Shown here piece by piece: positions 31,532-46,500 of a stretch of 64,000 nucleotides of DNA. Positions within the stretch are counted from its first letter, which is position 1. Each line of letters begins with the position of its first letter. The translations under genes and the position numbers were made by a program. The notes under the pieces are model-generated. The model ran no database searches, was not told where the DNA came from, and saw only the letters and a program-made list of their open reading frames with translations. The DNA comes from Lumbricus rubellus (taxonomy: Eukaryota > Annelida > Clitellata > Crassiclitellata > Lumbricidae): the NCBI GenBank assembly GCA_945859605.1, contig OX243817.1, positions 29,725,754 through 29,789,753 of the forward strand, written 5' to 3'.

Positions 31532-31537
31532 TTTATT
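31532..31537 (-). terminator. Poly(A) signal of the EGF gene
   Basis: AATAAA on the minus strand, about 260 bp after the stop codon in the transmembrane exon. It is the first such motif downstream in a plausible position. Confidence 0.5.
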
Positions 31538-34484
31538 CCGAACTACTATCTAGAATAGTCTACAATTGAAATAAAAGGAAACAGAATCAAATTTGCAAAG
31601 AAGACTAATCACATCATGCAGCAGAAATCTAACTTAAGATCAAAGTGTCCCAACAAGAGAACATAGCTAAGTACTGATATAATATGAGCACCAGGTTAAG
31701 ATAAATAAATATAGATGAGTAAACATATTATTAAATTGAAAACAAGTCAAGCAAATCTGTCAGAAACTGTTTTCAGTTGCCTGTATTAAGACTGGGTCAT
31801 GGGACAGCCTCTCTTCTCATTTGGAGAAACAACGCAACAGAAGCTACAGCAGCGACTGCTACTACAATTACAAAACCAATTGCCAAACCTACAACAAAAA
31901 GAGCAACATTCAGAATTGAATATTCCCATAATCATTGTTATTACATTATTCACACGTTGTATTTAATGAGGAAATATTTCGGAATTTCCAGGAAAACAAC
32001 GAATAAAGATGCAAACCATAATTGCGCGCACCGTCCAGTCAGCGACAGTAAACAGAATCACGATGATGATGATGATGATAATGATAATAGCACCAACAGC
32101 AACATCAATAGTAGCAACACACCCTCATGAAACCCATACAGGACCAATATTCTGAGAGTGGGACCCGTACAGAATCCATATAGGTCTCACCCAATGCCCA
32201 TGGAAATTCCTGCATGGTGTTGTGGTCGTAACAGTAGTACGCAATAGCAGCATCTGTCATTGTGCCTAATGAGTCAATCATCCGTGTGCTGTTACAACCT
32301 TTCTTCACTCATTCATTCTGGTGCATCGTAGTTACGCTTCGGCGTGAAACTCCGATGCAGTGTCCGCTCTGCATTCGGGAGCGCCTCTGAGTAGAGAGAG
32401 AGATATTGAAGGGGCGCTATAACAAGTGCACATACAAACTAAATGATATATAAATACATCATTACCAATAGTTCGTGCCGTCACAGAACGTCCTTCGCTC
32501 TCATCTTCAGTCCTAACCATCTGTGGATCTCTAGGCGGTCCTCCCTGTTCCTCTGCCATCTCCAGTGAAGCTTCATCAAATGTGGCCCTGTCCTCCACAA
32601 CCTCACGCGGTGGAATGTACTCTTTGATAGCTAGGCATCAACAGCAATCAACAGTGCTTACATACGTGTATATACACTGTGCCCCATAAAAAAACACACC
32701 AAAAATGTTTTTCAAAAATCTTCTATAAAACTAAGCCAATTGTAATAAAAGTTTGTACGTTGTTTCTCAAATAATTTTGCCACAAAATAGTTTACATTTT
32801 ACTTACTCACAGAAGTGGTTGCTGTTGGAGGCAGCGACGCAGACTAGGCGTGTTTGGAAACATTTAAACAGAGATTAGTAACTTATAGGACAGCGCCCCA
32901 GCACATCGCGCAAAGGACACCATTGCGTTGTTGCGACGTGAAACACCAAGCTTCATTGGACCGGAACTTGGCCAGCAAACTCACCAGACCTCAATCCCGT
33001 TGACTACAGAATTTGGGCTCTAATACAGGAACGCGTGTATACCAGACAGCAATACGGGACATCAACGAGTTGAAGGAGCGCCTCATCGTTGTGTGGGCAC
33101 AGTTGAAACAGTGTCATTGACAACGCTATTGAACAGTGGCGGCCATGGCTGAGAGCCTGCGTTCAAGCAAAGGGACATCACTTCGAACATCTTCTTAAAT
33201 GAAACATTACTTTTTCTTATTTAACATTAGACTTACATGCGTTTCATGACAAAGTTTTTTGGTGTTTTTTTTTATGGGGCACAGTGTACTTACACACATG
33301 AATGTATTTACAGTATACCTACATAACTTTTATGAAGCAACTGGTGTATGTAAAACAGTTATGAAATTTTAAAAATCGAAGCATATTTACTAGCTATTTT
33401 CCTAATTACTAAAAGAGATACTTTCTTTTTCACACACATACCGTGTACATGTATATATCTATCAATTTCTTTTCATTAAGCTTACAAGTTAGGACCTTAA
33501 TGATGGTTAGATCTTGAGAGTTATCTTATTTTGTGCTGCAAGATCTATGCAATAAAACCTATGGTTATGCCAATTCAATACACATGTATGTATATTGCAG
33601 GGCACTGTGGACTAGTGGTGGATTCGGTGCCTTGGAGCCAGAGGACGATTCCAGGTTCAAATCCACCTCAAGAAACAGCGTAAGACCTTGAGCAAGTCCT
33701 TCACTTGAAATTGCTTGTGTGCTTCGGTGTGAGAATCTGATGCAGTGTCCGCACTGCAGTCAGGAGCGCCTCTGAGTAGACAGCTTGAAGGGCACTCGCT
33801 GTAGAAAATGCGAGAAATGAAATGAGTGAATAAAGTGCACAATGTCTTGAAGAACACAGCACATATTAGCCTCTTTAACCCTTTAATGCCGGAGGGTATA
33901 GGATTTCCCATACCATTTACTACCATCACGACATTAAAGGGTTAAAGAGTGCTGGACTCATTGCCATCAGAAATGAACGTAAGACACAAATGTCTGTGAG
34001 CAGAAAAAAATGTTGGTGCGAAGAAAAACTGGTGAATATTAGATCTACCTTCACAGGACTTGAGATCCATTGTGAGTTGGAATCCTGGGAGGCAGAAACA
34101 ATGAAACGATCCGATGGTATTGTTACACAGCTGCGTACAACCAGAACGAAGACGACCTTTCACGATACACTCGTTGATGTCTGCAACATAATTATACACA
34201 CAGCAATCATCCATAAGTAATGGTTTCATCACCATCATCATTTCTGCATCATCATCATCGTCGTCGTCATCATCATCATCATCATTGTCGTCGTCGTCAT
34301 CATCATCGTCATCATCATCAACACCGTCATCATCATCGTCGTCATCATCATCAACATCGTCATCAACAACAACGTCATCATCGTCATCATCAACAACATC
34401 GTCATCAACAACAACGTCATCATCATCATCATCAACATCGTCATTATCATCATCAACAACAACGTCATCATCATCATCAACATT

Positions 34485-34523
<39 letters not shown>

Positions 34524-37500
34524 GTCATCATCATCGTCATCGTCATCATCATCAACACCGTCATCATCATCGTCGTCATCATCATCAACATCGTCATCAA
34601 CAACAACGTCATCATCATCATCATCAACAACAAAAACGTCATCATTGTCAACATCATCATCATCATTCTCATCATCGTCATCATCATCATCGTCATCAAC
34701 ATCATCATCATCATCATCATCGTCGTCATCATCATCATCTTCTGCGACTTCTCCAATCTCTACGCGCATGTGCAAGACCACCACCACCACCACAACATTG
34801 TCATTCTTTTTTTAAGTCTAATGTCAAGAGGTTTTGTGAGGTAACGAAAAGCTCATACAGGAATAATTCTCACATACATAATTATACACTGCTACAACAA
34901 GCTCAACTTTTATTCATAATAACATTTCATCATCAAATGATTCATCCCACATTTTCTTGTTTTGTCATTGCCCACAAAAGATAATTATCGACACTCGTAA
35001 GTGCTAACAATTCATAATCAAGGCTGGCCATGGCTTCAAGAAGTTGTAAAACAAACAATACACTGCTATTAGTCCTCTTCACAGCGCCGTCTAAGACAAT
35101 CAAAATCAACCGTACATTGAAAACTGCTACCTAGATATTTGAATGGTCTTATCATAGAGATATCTTTTCACGAGAACCTATTTAAGAAATATGAATTTGA
35201 GGACTATAATTGATTAAAGGCAAGCAACAAAAGTGAAAATGTGCATCTGTCCTGTCTAACCACCACAGGCGAAAAAAAAGATGTAAATTCTTTGCATTTA
35301 AGCATGTGAGATACTGGCATACTTAACAAGTACACGTGCTTCACCTTTGAACAGCGCACTACTTGAACCCTATCATACAGACCATGAGGTGGCCTGAGCC
35401 TCACCCAGACATTTCTTTCCATCCTCTGCCAACTCGTACCCCCTCGGACAACGACACGACACCGATCCCGGTAGGTTGTAGCACTGCGCCTCACACTGAT
35501 GATCATTCCGACAACATTCGTCAATGTCTGCAAGATAAACGAACTTCCAAATCATCATCAAGGGCGGATCCAGGGGGGGCCAATCCGGCCATGGCCCCCC
35601 ATTTAGAAATGCCCATGTAACGTGCCCCCCCCCCATTTGGTTTCAGTGGTTGCTCAAATGGATGAAATGGTATGATTTTCCCGAAAATTTGGCCGGATGA
35701 CTAAAAAAAAGGTCATCAACTTTTTTGGCGTATGCGAATTTTTTTCCCCTCAGCCAAGGTGTCAAGAAATTTTTGACCCCCCGTCCAAAGTTTCTGTATC
35801 CGCCCTTGATCGTCATCAATCTCGAACAATTTTACTTACTTACTTACTTAATTTTAGAAATATTATGGATAATTAATTGCTGCACATCGTATAATGCCTT
35901 TTATATACAGCCCAGAGAGGCAATAAAAAAATAAAGATCAAAAAGTGTGTCTTAAGAAAACCCGAGCACACACCTTAAGATATTACTGGTGGTAAATTTT
36001 CTGTTTTTACGAGTAAAATCATTCAGAAAGACAGTTTAAATAATTAAAGGGCATGGTGTGTTGATATCTATTACAGGCGCCCCTCCCCTAGTTCATCAAA
36101 CACAATGCAATAAATTATGACAGCTTAGATAAAGAGGATCAGAAAGGCAAGGCAATAATTATCATACTAACTCACCACCACAGGTATAACTATCGAGCGA
36201 AAGTTCATATCCAGGATTGCATAAACAGCGAAACGAGCCAGGTGTGTTAACGCAATTCTGTGTGCACAGGTTATATTCAGGAAACTGACACTCGTCTTCA
36301 TCTACAAGTGTAAATCAAAGGCTTTGTTACATGAAGGCTGAATTAATTGAATTGAATGATGGATTGTATTGTATTGTATTAAAACATTTATAAAGCGCCT
36401 CTACTAGGGTGAACTGTTCAGAGGCGCTCCCAGTGTGCAAGGTCACGAGAGAAGAAATAAGTTTTGAGGAAAGAAAATGAGGAGGAGGGATTACCAGTTA
36501 GAAGTTGAGACCGAGTAGATGGAGACAGAGTATTCCAAATGGATGGATGAATGGATGTATAAGGTCTTGAATGTGAACTAAGAATTATTTCAACAACATC
36601 CTACGTGCATGTTTTATTTAATAAACATCAATACTAAATGGCTGAAAAATTCATTCAACACTTTCAACAATTTATTTTATCCAATGCTGCTACGCATTCT
36701 GAACTCTCTTAGTTCTCATTGATGGCTAGTTTGCTGGGATTTTCTTTTAAGCAACACAAACATGACTGAAAAATCTTACCAATAAAGAGATCCTGTAAAG
36801 GAAACCTATCACACCCTCCCAGAGGGCCTGAACTGGGTGAAGATTCATAGTATGCAATAAAAACCTTAAGTAGATGCACAATCAATCAGAAAGTATTCAG
36901 AATGAATAGGAGTTGAGGAAGCCAAAGTAAAGCTGATTAAATACCTTCACAGTATGTCTTATTGCTCAGTTTGTATCCATGCAGACATGTGCACTTGAAT
37001 GAATGCTCCACTTTAATACAGATGTGTTGACAGCCGCCATTTCCTTCGAGACATGGATTGTCAACTGAAATTGTAATTCACAAAAAATATGTCAATTAAT
37101 TAGTGAATTGTAAGATACGAAAGCGATCACGACTCATCTACAAGAGGTGTCATTGCCTCCTAGAAGTTCTTGAAACTTTTTGTCACATGCTGCCATTATA
37201 ACCTCAGGCTCATTTGAGCGGAAAATAAAAGCCAAGCAGTTTTTACAGGAAACTCACATATTTTTCTATTCTGCTAAACTAAAATCTGGACCTATGTCAT
37301 GGACTAATGCTGAGGCTAAAAAAATGAAGGCGCTAACAATTCACATCCATGACACTCTCATTAGGATAGCTTAAAGGACCTAAGCCATTAAAGAGTAGAG
37401 GACAAATCTCATAAGCCAAGACTAAGAAAATGAAGGTGCTAACACCTTATAGCAGTCTCGTCCAATTAGCTTAAGGGACAGTTTTTTTTCATATGGAGCT

Positions 37501-40500
37501 ATGCAACCGACAAATTAAAGATCCAGAAGAACTCCAAGTTATTTATTCTGACTGCCATGCTGTAAAAATCAAGATCCAGTAGAAGCCTAAGATATTTTAT
37601 TCTGACTGCCATGCTGTCAAAAGCAAGATTCCTCTGTAAAAATGATCACACCACGTCACGATATAGCTCAGAAGTACAAAGAATTCCTCCTACTTGTGCA
37701 GGTGTATTGGTCTGGTAAAAGAAAGTAGTTTTCTCTGCACGCGCATTTATAACTTCCAACAGTGTTTTCACATCTATGATGGCAAAGATTAATTTCCATT
37801 GCACATTCATCAAGATCTGAAACAGACATTCATATCTAATTACAATACAAAAATCTCAACAGCCCAACTCTAATAATCCTATTGGTATCGTCTAGGTTTC
37901 CTACTAGATCAGAGGTTCTCAAACTGTGGTACGCGTACCCCTAGGGGTACGCTAGGCGCCGGTAATGGGTACGCGAAAATTTCCAGAAATATAAATTTTT
38001 CTTTCAGTTTATGGACATTTTTCCTTGATTATAGCAATGATTTTTTTACGTTGCTTCATGCAACAGCATCGTCATTTTTTTTCTTTCACAACATGTGATT
38101 AAACTCACATACTAAGTTTATATTATAGTGCATGCAACATAGGCCTATTTATGTTTAGGCCTGTCACTATAAATTTGAAACAAAATAATGTATAATTGGT
38201 TGAAAGAACAAAAGCCAGAAATTCTCATCGAAGGCTATTATAGAGATCAATAAGGATAGCTGAATTGTTCTAAGGATTTTCTTTTTAGTTGTCACTGCAA
38301 TGGAGACTAATCAATGGCATTTTTTTTATATGATTGTGATCTGACTTTGCTGGGGGTACGCCACCATTCGATTTTTTACTTGGGGGTACAACAGAAATAA
38401 AGTTTGAGAACCCCTGTACTAGATGAAACAGATCAAGAAGTCATAAACTTTGATCAGTTCAATCTAAACGCAGCTCAGTAGCCATGAGAAATAGAAAAAT
38501 CAAATACTATAAAAACAAATTAAGAAACTTCCAAGCATTATTCAAGTTTAAAGGGCAACGTTAAATCAATATATAAATGAATAAGTAATTAATCCTCATT
38601 ATCACAAACTTTCCAACCATATATATTATTCCGAAGTGAAATCATTTAAGGCAGCAACCAGAAACTAACAACTTTCCAGATTTAGTAACTTAGGGATATC
38701 CAAACTAACTAAAAAGCTGTGAAATTTTGCATCATTTAGCAATAAACTGCACATGTCACCAACTTAACCCTTTAATGCCGGATGGTATGGGATTTCCCAT
38801 ACCATCCACTACCATCTCGGCATTAAATGGTTAAGCGAAATTCAAAATCAGAGACGATGATGATGATGATGATATGATGATGAATTGATGATGATGATGG
38901 TCATGAAGCTGATACTTGCTAAAATGGCCGTGAAGTCTTGCTGCACTTTGTCATTATGTAAGACAGCACATGTGAAATACAAGGTGAATTAGATTAGACA
39001 TGTATGTTCAAAACTCATATTCAATTTCTTATGCAAAATGATATGCTAGTATTCATGCATTTATTTGAAGACATTTTTCCACCTGCCTTCACAGCCGTTT
39101 CCACTGGAGTCCAGCGTGTATCCAATCCGACATGCGCAGTGGTAAGATCCAATGTCATTGACGCACTCGTGCGCACACTTACCGTTAAAGAAAGTGCACT
39201 CATCAATATCTAGATGGCAGAAAGGCATTCGTTACGTTAGACACATACTTATACTGCAGTTTAGGTCATCATGCTTAGTTGCCTCAACGCTAAAATGTGC
39301 GTGTGTAAACTGTGTATGTGTGCATATGTGCGCTTGGGTGTATCTTGCTGTGTGTGTGCATGACTGCATTTGTGTGTTTAACCTGCTGCTTCCTTAAAGA
39401 CAAACTGATTTCTCTATGACGCAAGATGATCTTTACAAAACAGAAAGGATATTAACCCTTTCACCCTAGGGTTCCCGTAACTGAATGGCTAACAAACCGA
39501 AATATTGGTTTCTCGGGGCAAGAGGGTTAAGATGGTTACTTCCTCAGTAAACAAATACTGAAAAATCATATTCAGATTTCAACCACATAAGTTTAGCAGT
39601 GATAGCATAAATATATAATCAGCAAATGATGATGACGATGACGACGACGACGATGATGATGATTATGAGCAGTATTTCAAGACACAGATGTATCTCACCA
39701 AAGCAATATTTCCTAGATACGTCCATCTCATAGCCAACAGCACAGCTGCAGTAGTAGCTGCCATAGGTGTTATTGCAGTTTTGAGTGCAATCATTTTCAA
39801 ACGCACACTCGTTCCAGTCTAGCATTTGAAAACAACAAATTAAATTACATATTTAAAAACTAAATAATTATATGCATATTATTTAAGTTGGAAATTTGCA
39901 GATTTCTAGTAACGCATTGTTTCAGGTTAAGCAAACAATCCTGAATGTTATTGTGCTGACTAGTGCAGCTGATGTTTGTAATCTTAACATCAAAAGTTAG
40001 CACCGTTAACTGCAAAATAACAAACCCAACGTAATATAACATAAAGACTTCAATAATCGTAATTGTTATCATGATTGCAATCTCCAAATTTCTCGAGCGC
40101 CACTCGAAAGCCAAGCGCAAGGCACCAACGAGCCGTTGATACATAGGCAGTCGTTAACCTCAGCTCAATCCAGATTGATTTAAGATTCACCACCCAAACT
40201 ATGAGTTAAGCCACCTAGCAGGTGAAATCTGCTACTTGAATGTATGCTTTGTATCAAATATCGATGATGTGCTTCATGCAATACGTTATAGGTATATGTA
40301 GGGCATTGTAGGCCTATACGAATAGCAGTAACAGATATACTATTATAAGGACTTGGGTTTTAGCTTTGTAAAACTATGGAGAGTAGTCCATGTTTGGACC
40401 TACATGTATAAGAGAACTTATCCCCTAGAAATCTCTAATAGACCGCTACACCAGTTACCAGGATCAATTCTCATTGCAGAAAATGCTCAGCAATCATGAT

Positions 40501-43500
40501 GCCTAGTAGTAGAAGCAATTAAGGAGCTCAGTCACAAACAAGAAAAAGTACAGTAGTTCACTGACGGCCATAATTATAATCATTAAAAAAAAATTGAAAT
40601 AGAACCTAGTACAGCTTTCCACTAACCAAAGCACTCTCTTTTATTATCGGCCAAGAAAAATCCTTTGTTACAGGCACAATAGTAACTGCCGACAGTGTTG
40701 ATACATTTCTGTGTACATTGTCCATTTAGCTGACATTCGTCAATATCTGAAAATATGTACACTTCTCCAACTTCTGCAATCATGCTTCAATATTAAATAT
40801 TATTGCAGGTAGTCTGAAACACTCTAGCAATTAACACGTTGGCCGCTGATTTGCTGTGTTAAATGACTCAATTTGGGACGTGTTAACACGTCCCTCGCGG
40901 CCAACATGTTAGCACTACACAACTTTAGCATCTTTCGGAAATCCTAATCCACAGATGCTTTGAGGCCATCTTGGTGAAAGCAAAAATATTTACCAGGCAT
41001 TTTCAGACAGATGCACAACTAACATCTCCCTGAATTATATTGTAGTAATCCATAAGAAAGTCATGCATAATTGTAATCTCCAAATTTTTAGGGCACCAGC
41101 TTATTCACGAGCGCTATGTATAGTTAGAAGGGTTGTCCAAAAGAGTAGTCCGAAAGAGGTCGCAGTCAGGAAGTCCATTCACTCCTCGATTTTCAAAGAC
41201 AATGGCTAAAAACTCTGCATTCATTCACAGGCCTGTCCATTGAGCAAATGAAGTTTTTCAATGTTAAGTAACACTTTCATAAAATAGTCACTGACCGTAT
41301 TGAGATATTTATAAACACAATGTAAGTAAAACTGTCAGAAATATATTAACATTTTATATTTATATTAACATTTGTTATTCAATTCTTACGTGCTTTATTA
41401 TATTATTACGTTTGATCTATCTGAGTGTGTTTTTTTTGCTTTTGATTTCTTTGAATAAACAAGTTTTGAGTTTGAAATGATTTTTATCTTTGAACTGAAT
41501 AATGATCTAATAATCTGAGTATTTCCTTGAAGGGGCGCTATATAAATGCTCTGAATGAATAAATGAATGAATGAATGAATGAATGAATGAATGAATGAAT
41601 GAATATGCCATGCACTGACCTGAACAACTCCGGTCGAGTTGCAAACTGAATCCGAGCAAACAAAAACAGCGGAATGATCCTGGAGTGTTTCTACACTGAT
41701 GACCACATCCACCGTTCAGACCATAAGCAATGTCCACGCACTCATCAATATCTGAAATCAGTTGAATCATCAGAATTAAGCTGATTCCCTAACCTTCCTC
41801 TCTCTCTCTCTCGATTCTATCTGAATGCACAGTTGAATCAGCAATTCAAAGTAACAACAAACAATTCTCTATTCCAAAACGCAAATAGTTAAAACTACTT
41901 CTGATCACATCACAAACAGAATAGCAGTTGATTCAGTCCTTTCCTTTAATTGTGAAAAAATTCCTTCTTTGGGTATTAAAGCAATAAGAATCATCCCACG
42001 GGCAGACAACTTATCGAAATGAGAAAAATGTTGTTAACAAGAATGCTTTATGATGCGTACTTTCATGTAAACCAAAGTGCGCTTATGCAGTTAGATTAAT
42101 ACAGAATATACTCACTTACTTACTTAATATTTTGGACACGAGGCTAGAGTCGACGAGAAGAAATTACCTTCACAATTCATTGTGTCTTGTAACCTATATC
42201 CCTCAGTACATTGACAATAAAAGGACCCGGCTGTATTGATACAGACATCTGAACATCCTCCCATGTCAACTGTACACTCGTCAACATCTAAAACAACCAT
42301 TTGAAAACTACTTAAAAAGTAATTCCTCTACCGATTCTTATTTGCTTCTACAGACTTGCCATCAGCTCAACAGTTTGTCGCCTCAGAATTATCTTGACGT
42401 ATGTCCATTTTTTTCAAAATCAAGTTTAGACTTGATTTGTAGCAAAAATTTGCTTCTCTTTCATCACTTTTAATAGCTAAGAGAAACGACAAGTCGTTTT
42501 AAAGATATTCACCGAAAACTACCTGTCGATGTCCACGTTCAGAATTGCCTTGTCGTATCTCCACTTTTTACATGTATTTCTTCCGTAAAATTTTATCAAA
42601 ACTTCAACTTCGATTATCTCATTGGTTGACAATGGGGGTGGAGATACGCGAAGATAATTCTCAGGCGACGAGTTTTCAAGCAGTAAAAAGCTATCGCAGA
42701 ATTGGATATACGACAACATGAAACTGAATTACTGATGGACATACGACAAAGTGTTTTTTTTATAATTTTGAAGCTACAGTAACGTATGTCCATTTTTTAC
42801 AACATTTTCCTAAATTTAACAAAATCCATTCTAAGTTTCAATTTAATTTTAATGCAACATCCTTTAATCAATGCCGATGCTTTAAAATGACATCTTTGTG
42901 TGAATTTTAATGCACCCATTTTTTAACATTTCCGTCCAAAGTTCCAAAATTTCAAACTCAATTTTCTCGGAATTCACAAAATTGGAGATACGCGAAGATA
43001 ATTCTGAGGCGATGATTTCAAGATAAAATCATACCAAGCTGAAACTATATACAAATATTCATTCCTTCCAATACCAAATTAAAAATTATCTAGGTAGCAT
43101 TTTTCAATGTATTTGAAGGTTGGTGTTGATAGTCTTAGATGGTGCTGTTAATGTGGCCTTGCTAAGAGGACTAATAGCAGTGATTTTGCCTTACGATTTC
43201 CATTGAAGAGGCCATCATCTGATGCCTGGAGTATTGTAAGCGGTGCCATAGAAGTCACTACATTGGAAAGTTTGTAACATGATCTGCAACATAAAAACAT
43301 AATTACTATGAGACATGACTGCGTCTCTTAACTCGTGTATTCAATATGTGAACTATCAGCCATTCAATCACTATGAATGTTGTGGTGCCTAATCAAATAA
43401 GCTGCAGTGGTGAAGGATCTCTCCAGGCTTTAAATTGGTTGGGAACACGTGAGAATGCCATTCCCACTGCTCTCGAATTTCTTGACTTGCGTTCACACTG

Positions 43501-46500
43501 CTCCCCATGCATGGAACCCTTGAAACACGGGCGTTCCCAATAAAACTTCATCAACGTTCCCACTGCTCACGGTTGGCGTTCCCACTGCTCACCCAAACCA
43601 CTTTAACCACTGGATGTCTCACAATCAATTCACTGAAGAATGTGCAGGTCGAGGTATTACAGCCGGTTGCTATATAAAAGAGTACACATTATTTTACATA
43701 AATTTATGAAGAGGCAATAGTCAAACTTCACCATGACAGCTGTGCTTGTTATCGTCAAGGACATAGCCAGGATTGCATTGACAATTGTAAGATCCCTCAC
43801 TATTTTCACAAACTTGCGTGCAACCAGATTCCGATATTGGTTCACATTCATTTATGTCTACAGCAGATAAATCAAGCAACAACAGATCGCAATTTCAAAT
43901 CAAATCAAATCAAATCAATCAAATCAAATCAAAATCAGTTTATTCTGAGAAAGAACAACAGACAAACAAACAAATAACCAAGGTAGACAGCAAAGTGAAA
44001 TAGCACACAAGAATAAAACTCAATGTTCATAGGACACCTTGATTGTATGAACAGTGAATACTCAGAAAGGGTCATCCAGAAAGGGACAGGTCCCGCTAAC
44101 CTGGATAACCCCAGAACGAAAAATGTAAATGTAAATCACCGTGAACACAAGTTCATGAGGGAAAAGAGCAAAACATACATATATTTTAGGAGTTCCATAA
44201 CCAAGTACGATATAAGCGATTAGATAAGAATAAATTCTTTAATTATTGTCCAATTACAACCGCATTTTAGTGTGCAGACATGGTAATACAGTGAATGAGA
44301 ACAATGCTTTAAGACCAGCTATTCTAAAATCATTAGACCAGAGGCATTTCCACAAAATCCCTCCCGCTGTACAACATAACACTGGATTGCTGAGATTTAG
44401 AACAGTTTTCTTATAGTCATATTATAATAATACATCCAAATTTAAGCAGGATTCTGGAGGGGATTTCACCTGCATCTCTTTTCACCGGTTAAGACCTTTC
44501 TCTTTGTATGGGCCGGTCACGCCGAGAGCACTCCTGAAAAGCTCTCCTATGAGTAGTGCTTAACAAATATCCATATTAAATTAAATCAGATATCTCCCTT
44601 CAATTAAATTGTTTGTCCTGTATAGCTTCCCATCAAAGCAAAGCTAAACCACAGGAATCATAAATAATTGGATATACACCAACTGAAATAGACACAGTTA
44701 GTTAGTCATTGCTGAAAACAAAGAAATCTGCTGCTTTTGGAAACGAAACCTGATCACAATCAAAAAAATATACACTATAATGATGATGATGATGGTTCTC
44801 TGCCCGAAGGCAGGTTCATTGGCTTTACGCCCCTGGGGATGAGATGAGTGAGGTGGTTTCCCGTTGCCTTCCTCACAGACAATGATGGGTAAGCAACTTG
44901 CCCAAGGTCGCTCCGCAGCAGCTTTGTAATTGTAATTGTAATTGTAATTGAACATTTTTATAGCGCCGCTCACAGAGTCAGTGACGACTCTACTCAGAGG
45001 CGCTCTCTGCACTAACTAGCCGAAATGATGTTAAGTTAACAGTCATAGCGAGCAAAAAATAACAACAAGTTGCAAAACAAAACACAGTTAGCTGAAAGAG
45101 TCACCGGTGGCAAGCCCTCGCAAACACGTAGAGTTGACCATCAGATTCCCGTAGAGCTGGTAGATGGCGTGGTTGATCAGAGTCTCTGGTAGGTGGTAGA
45201 TGACTCCCGTCCGGTTAATCGTTGAAGTTCCAGCAAGGATGCGCGTAGTAGAAGGCATTCGTCGCTTGTCGGTCGGTAGTTGGAAGCGCCGCCGTTGACA
45301 GCTGCAGTCGAGGTCAGTCCATGCGCTGATCCACGTGAGCCGTCCTCCGGCGATGTAAATACCGGCTTGCAGCGGCGTACACGCACGGCGTATGGTACGA
45401 CTCGGCTGTGCTGTCTGTGCATCATAGGGATGGTCGCTGCTGCACTAACGTGGCCAACGCGACTTACAACAAAAACCCTCTAACCAGCGCAAAATCCTTG
45501 AGAAATCCAACGAAAAGTCCAGTACGCGAGTCTAGAAGCAGAAAACTCCAAACTGGCTGAAACAACTGTGAAAATTCTGCGTTTTGATGAAATAGTCCGT
45601 CGAAATGACAGAGAGGTCGGTAAACGACCACATGGCCGCTGACCTGCGCAGATTGTACCACTGCGCCTCTGCATCCCACACGTGCTAGCCTGAGATATCT
45701 AAATCTCTGAATGTCAACTCCCAGCCCGACACTATAAATGAAATAGATTCTTACCAACACACTCGAAGTCACCTTTAAGCTGAAATCCCAGAGTACACTG
45801 GCAGAAGAATGATCCATTTGAATTTGAACAACCTTGGACACACGGGTTGCTTTCCTCTTCACATTCATTAATATCTGCCAGAAAATGAAAGAATTCACAC
45901 TTGTCTAGTCTGCTGGCTCCTAGTCTTAGATCATGATTAGAATGTGAACACATTTACTCCATAATTTCAGTTGTTAAATAAATATACTTGCATGTTACAT
46001 CTCCATTCAGTTGACAACTTAAAGTTCATCACTATTTCATCAGTGTCGCTCGAATGAGTGCATGAAACTGGCTGCCATATGTGATTGTGTCTTCATTACA
46101 CACGATTACTAGAAGCCCCATAAGCGGGAATCTCCATTTCTTCTGGGTCTTCCTTTGATGACCAAAAACAATGTCAAAATACTTTGTTCTCTTCCAGATT
46201 TTGTATAACATGGTTAAGATAAGGGGAAAAAAACCGAATTGAAATGAACGAACAAATAGTGATCAGCAAATTCCACAATTCATTTTAAACGAAGATAAGA
46301 AGGCATTTCTATGACGACACAAATCTTACCCGAGCATGCGTGACCATCGCTATCAAGATCATATCCATCAGTGCAATTACACTTGTACGTAGCGGTGCTT
46401 AGATTTGGTTGACAACCCTGACTGCACCCAGCGTTGTTCAATGCACACTGATCAATTGCTAAACAAAAGCAAGCAAAACGGTTCACGTGAATTTCACCAA

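Noticed and set aside
33942..34793. 283-residue Asp-rich protein that includes an EGF module
   Set aside because: Only the EGF exon 34049-34180 is real. The Asp-rich part is the (TCA)n array of the upstream intron, and an acceptor separates the two.
39083..39209. GT donor at 39081-39082 for module 24
   Set aside because: It gives 127 bp and breaks the phase 1-1 pattern kept by every other module; the GC donor restores it.
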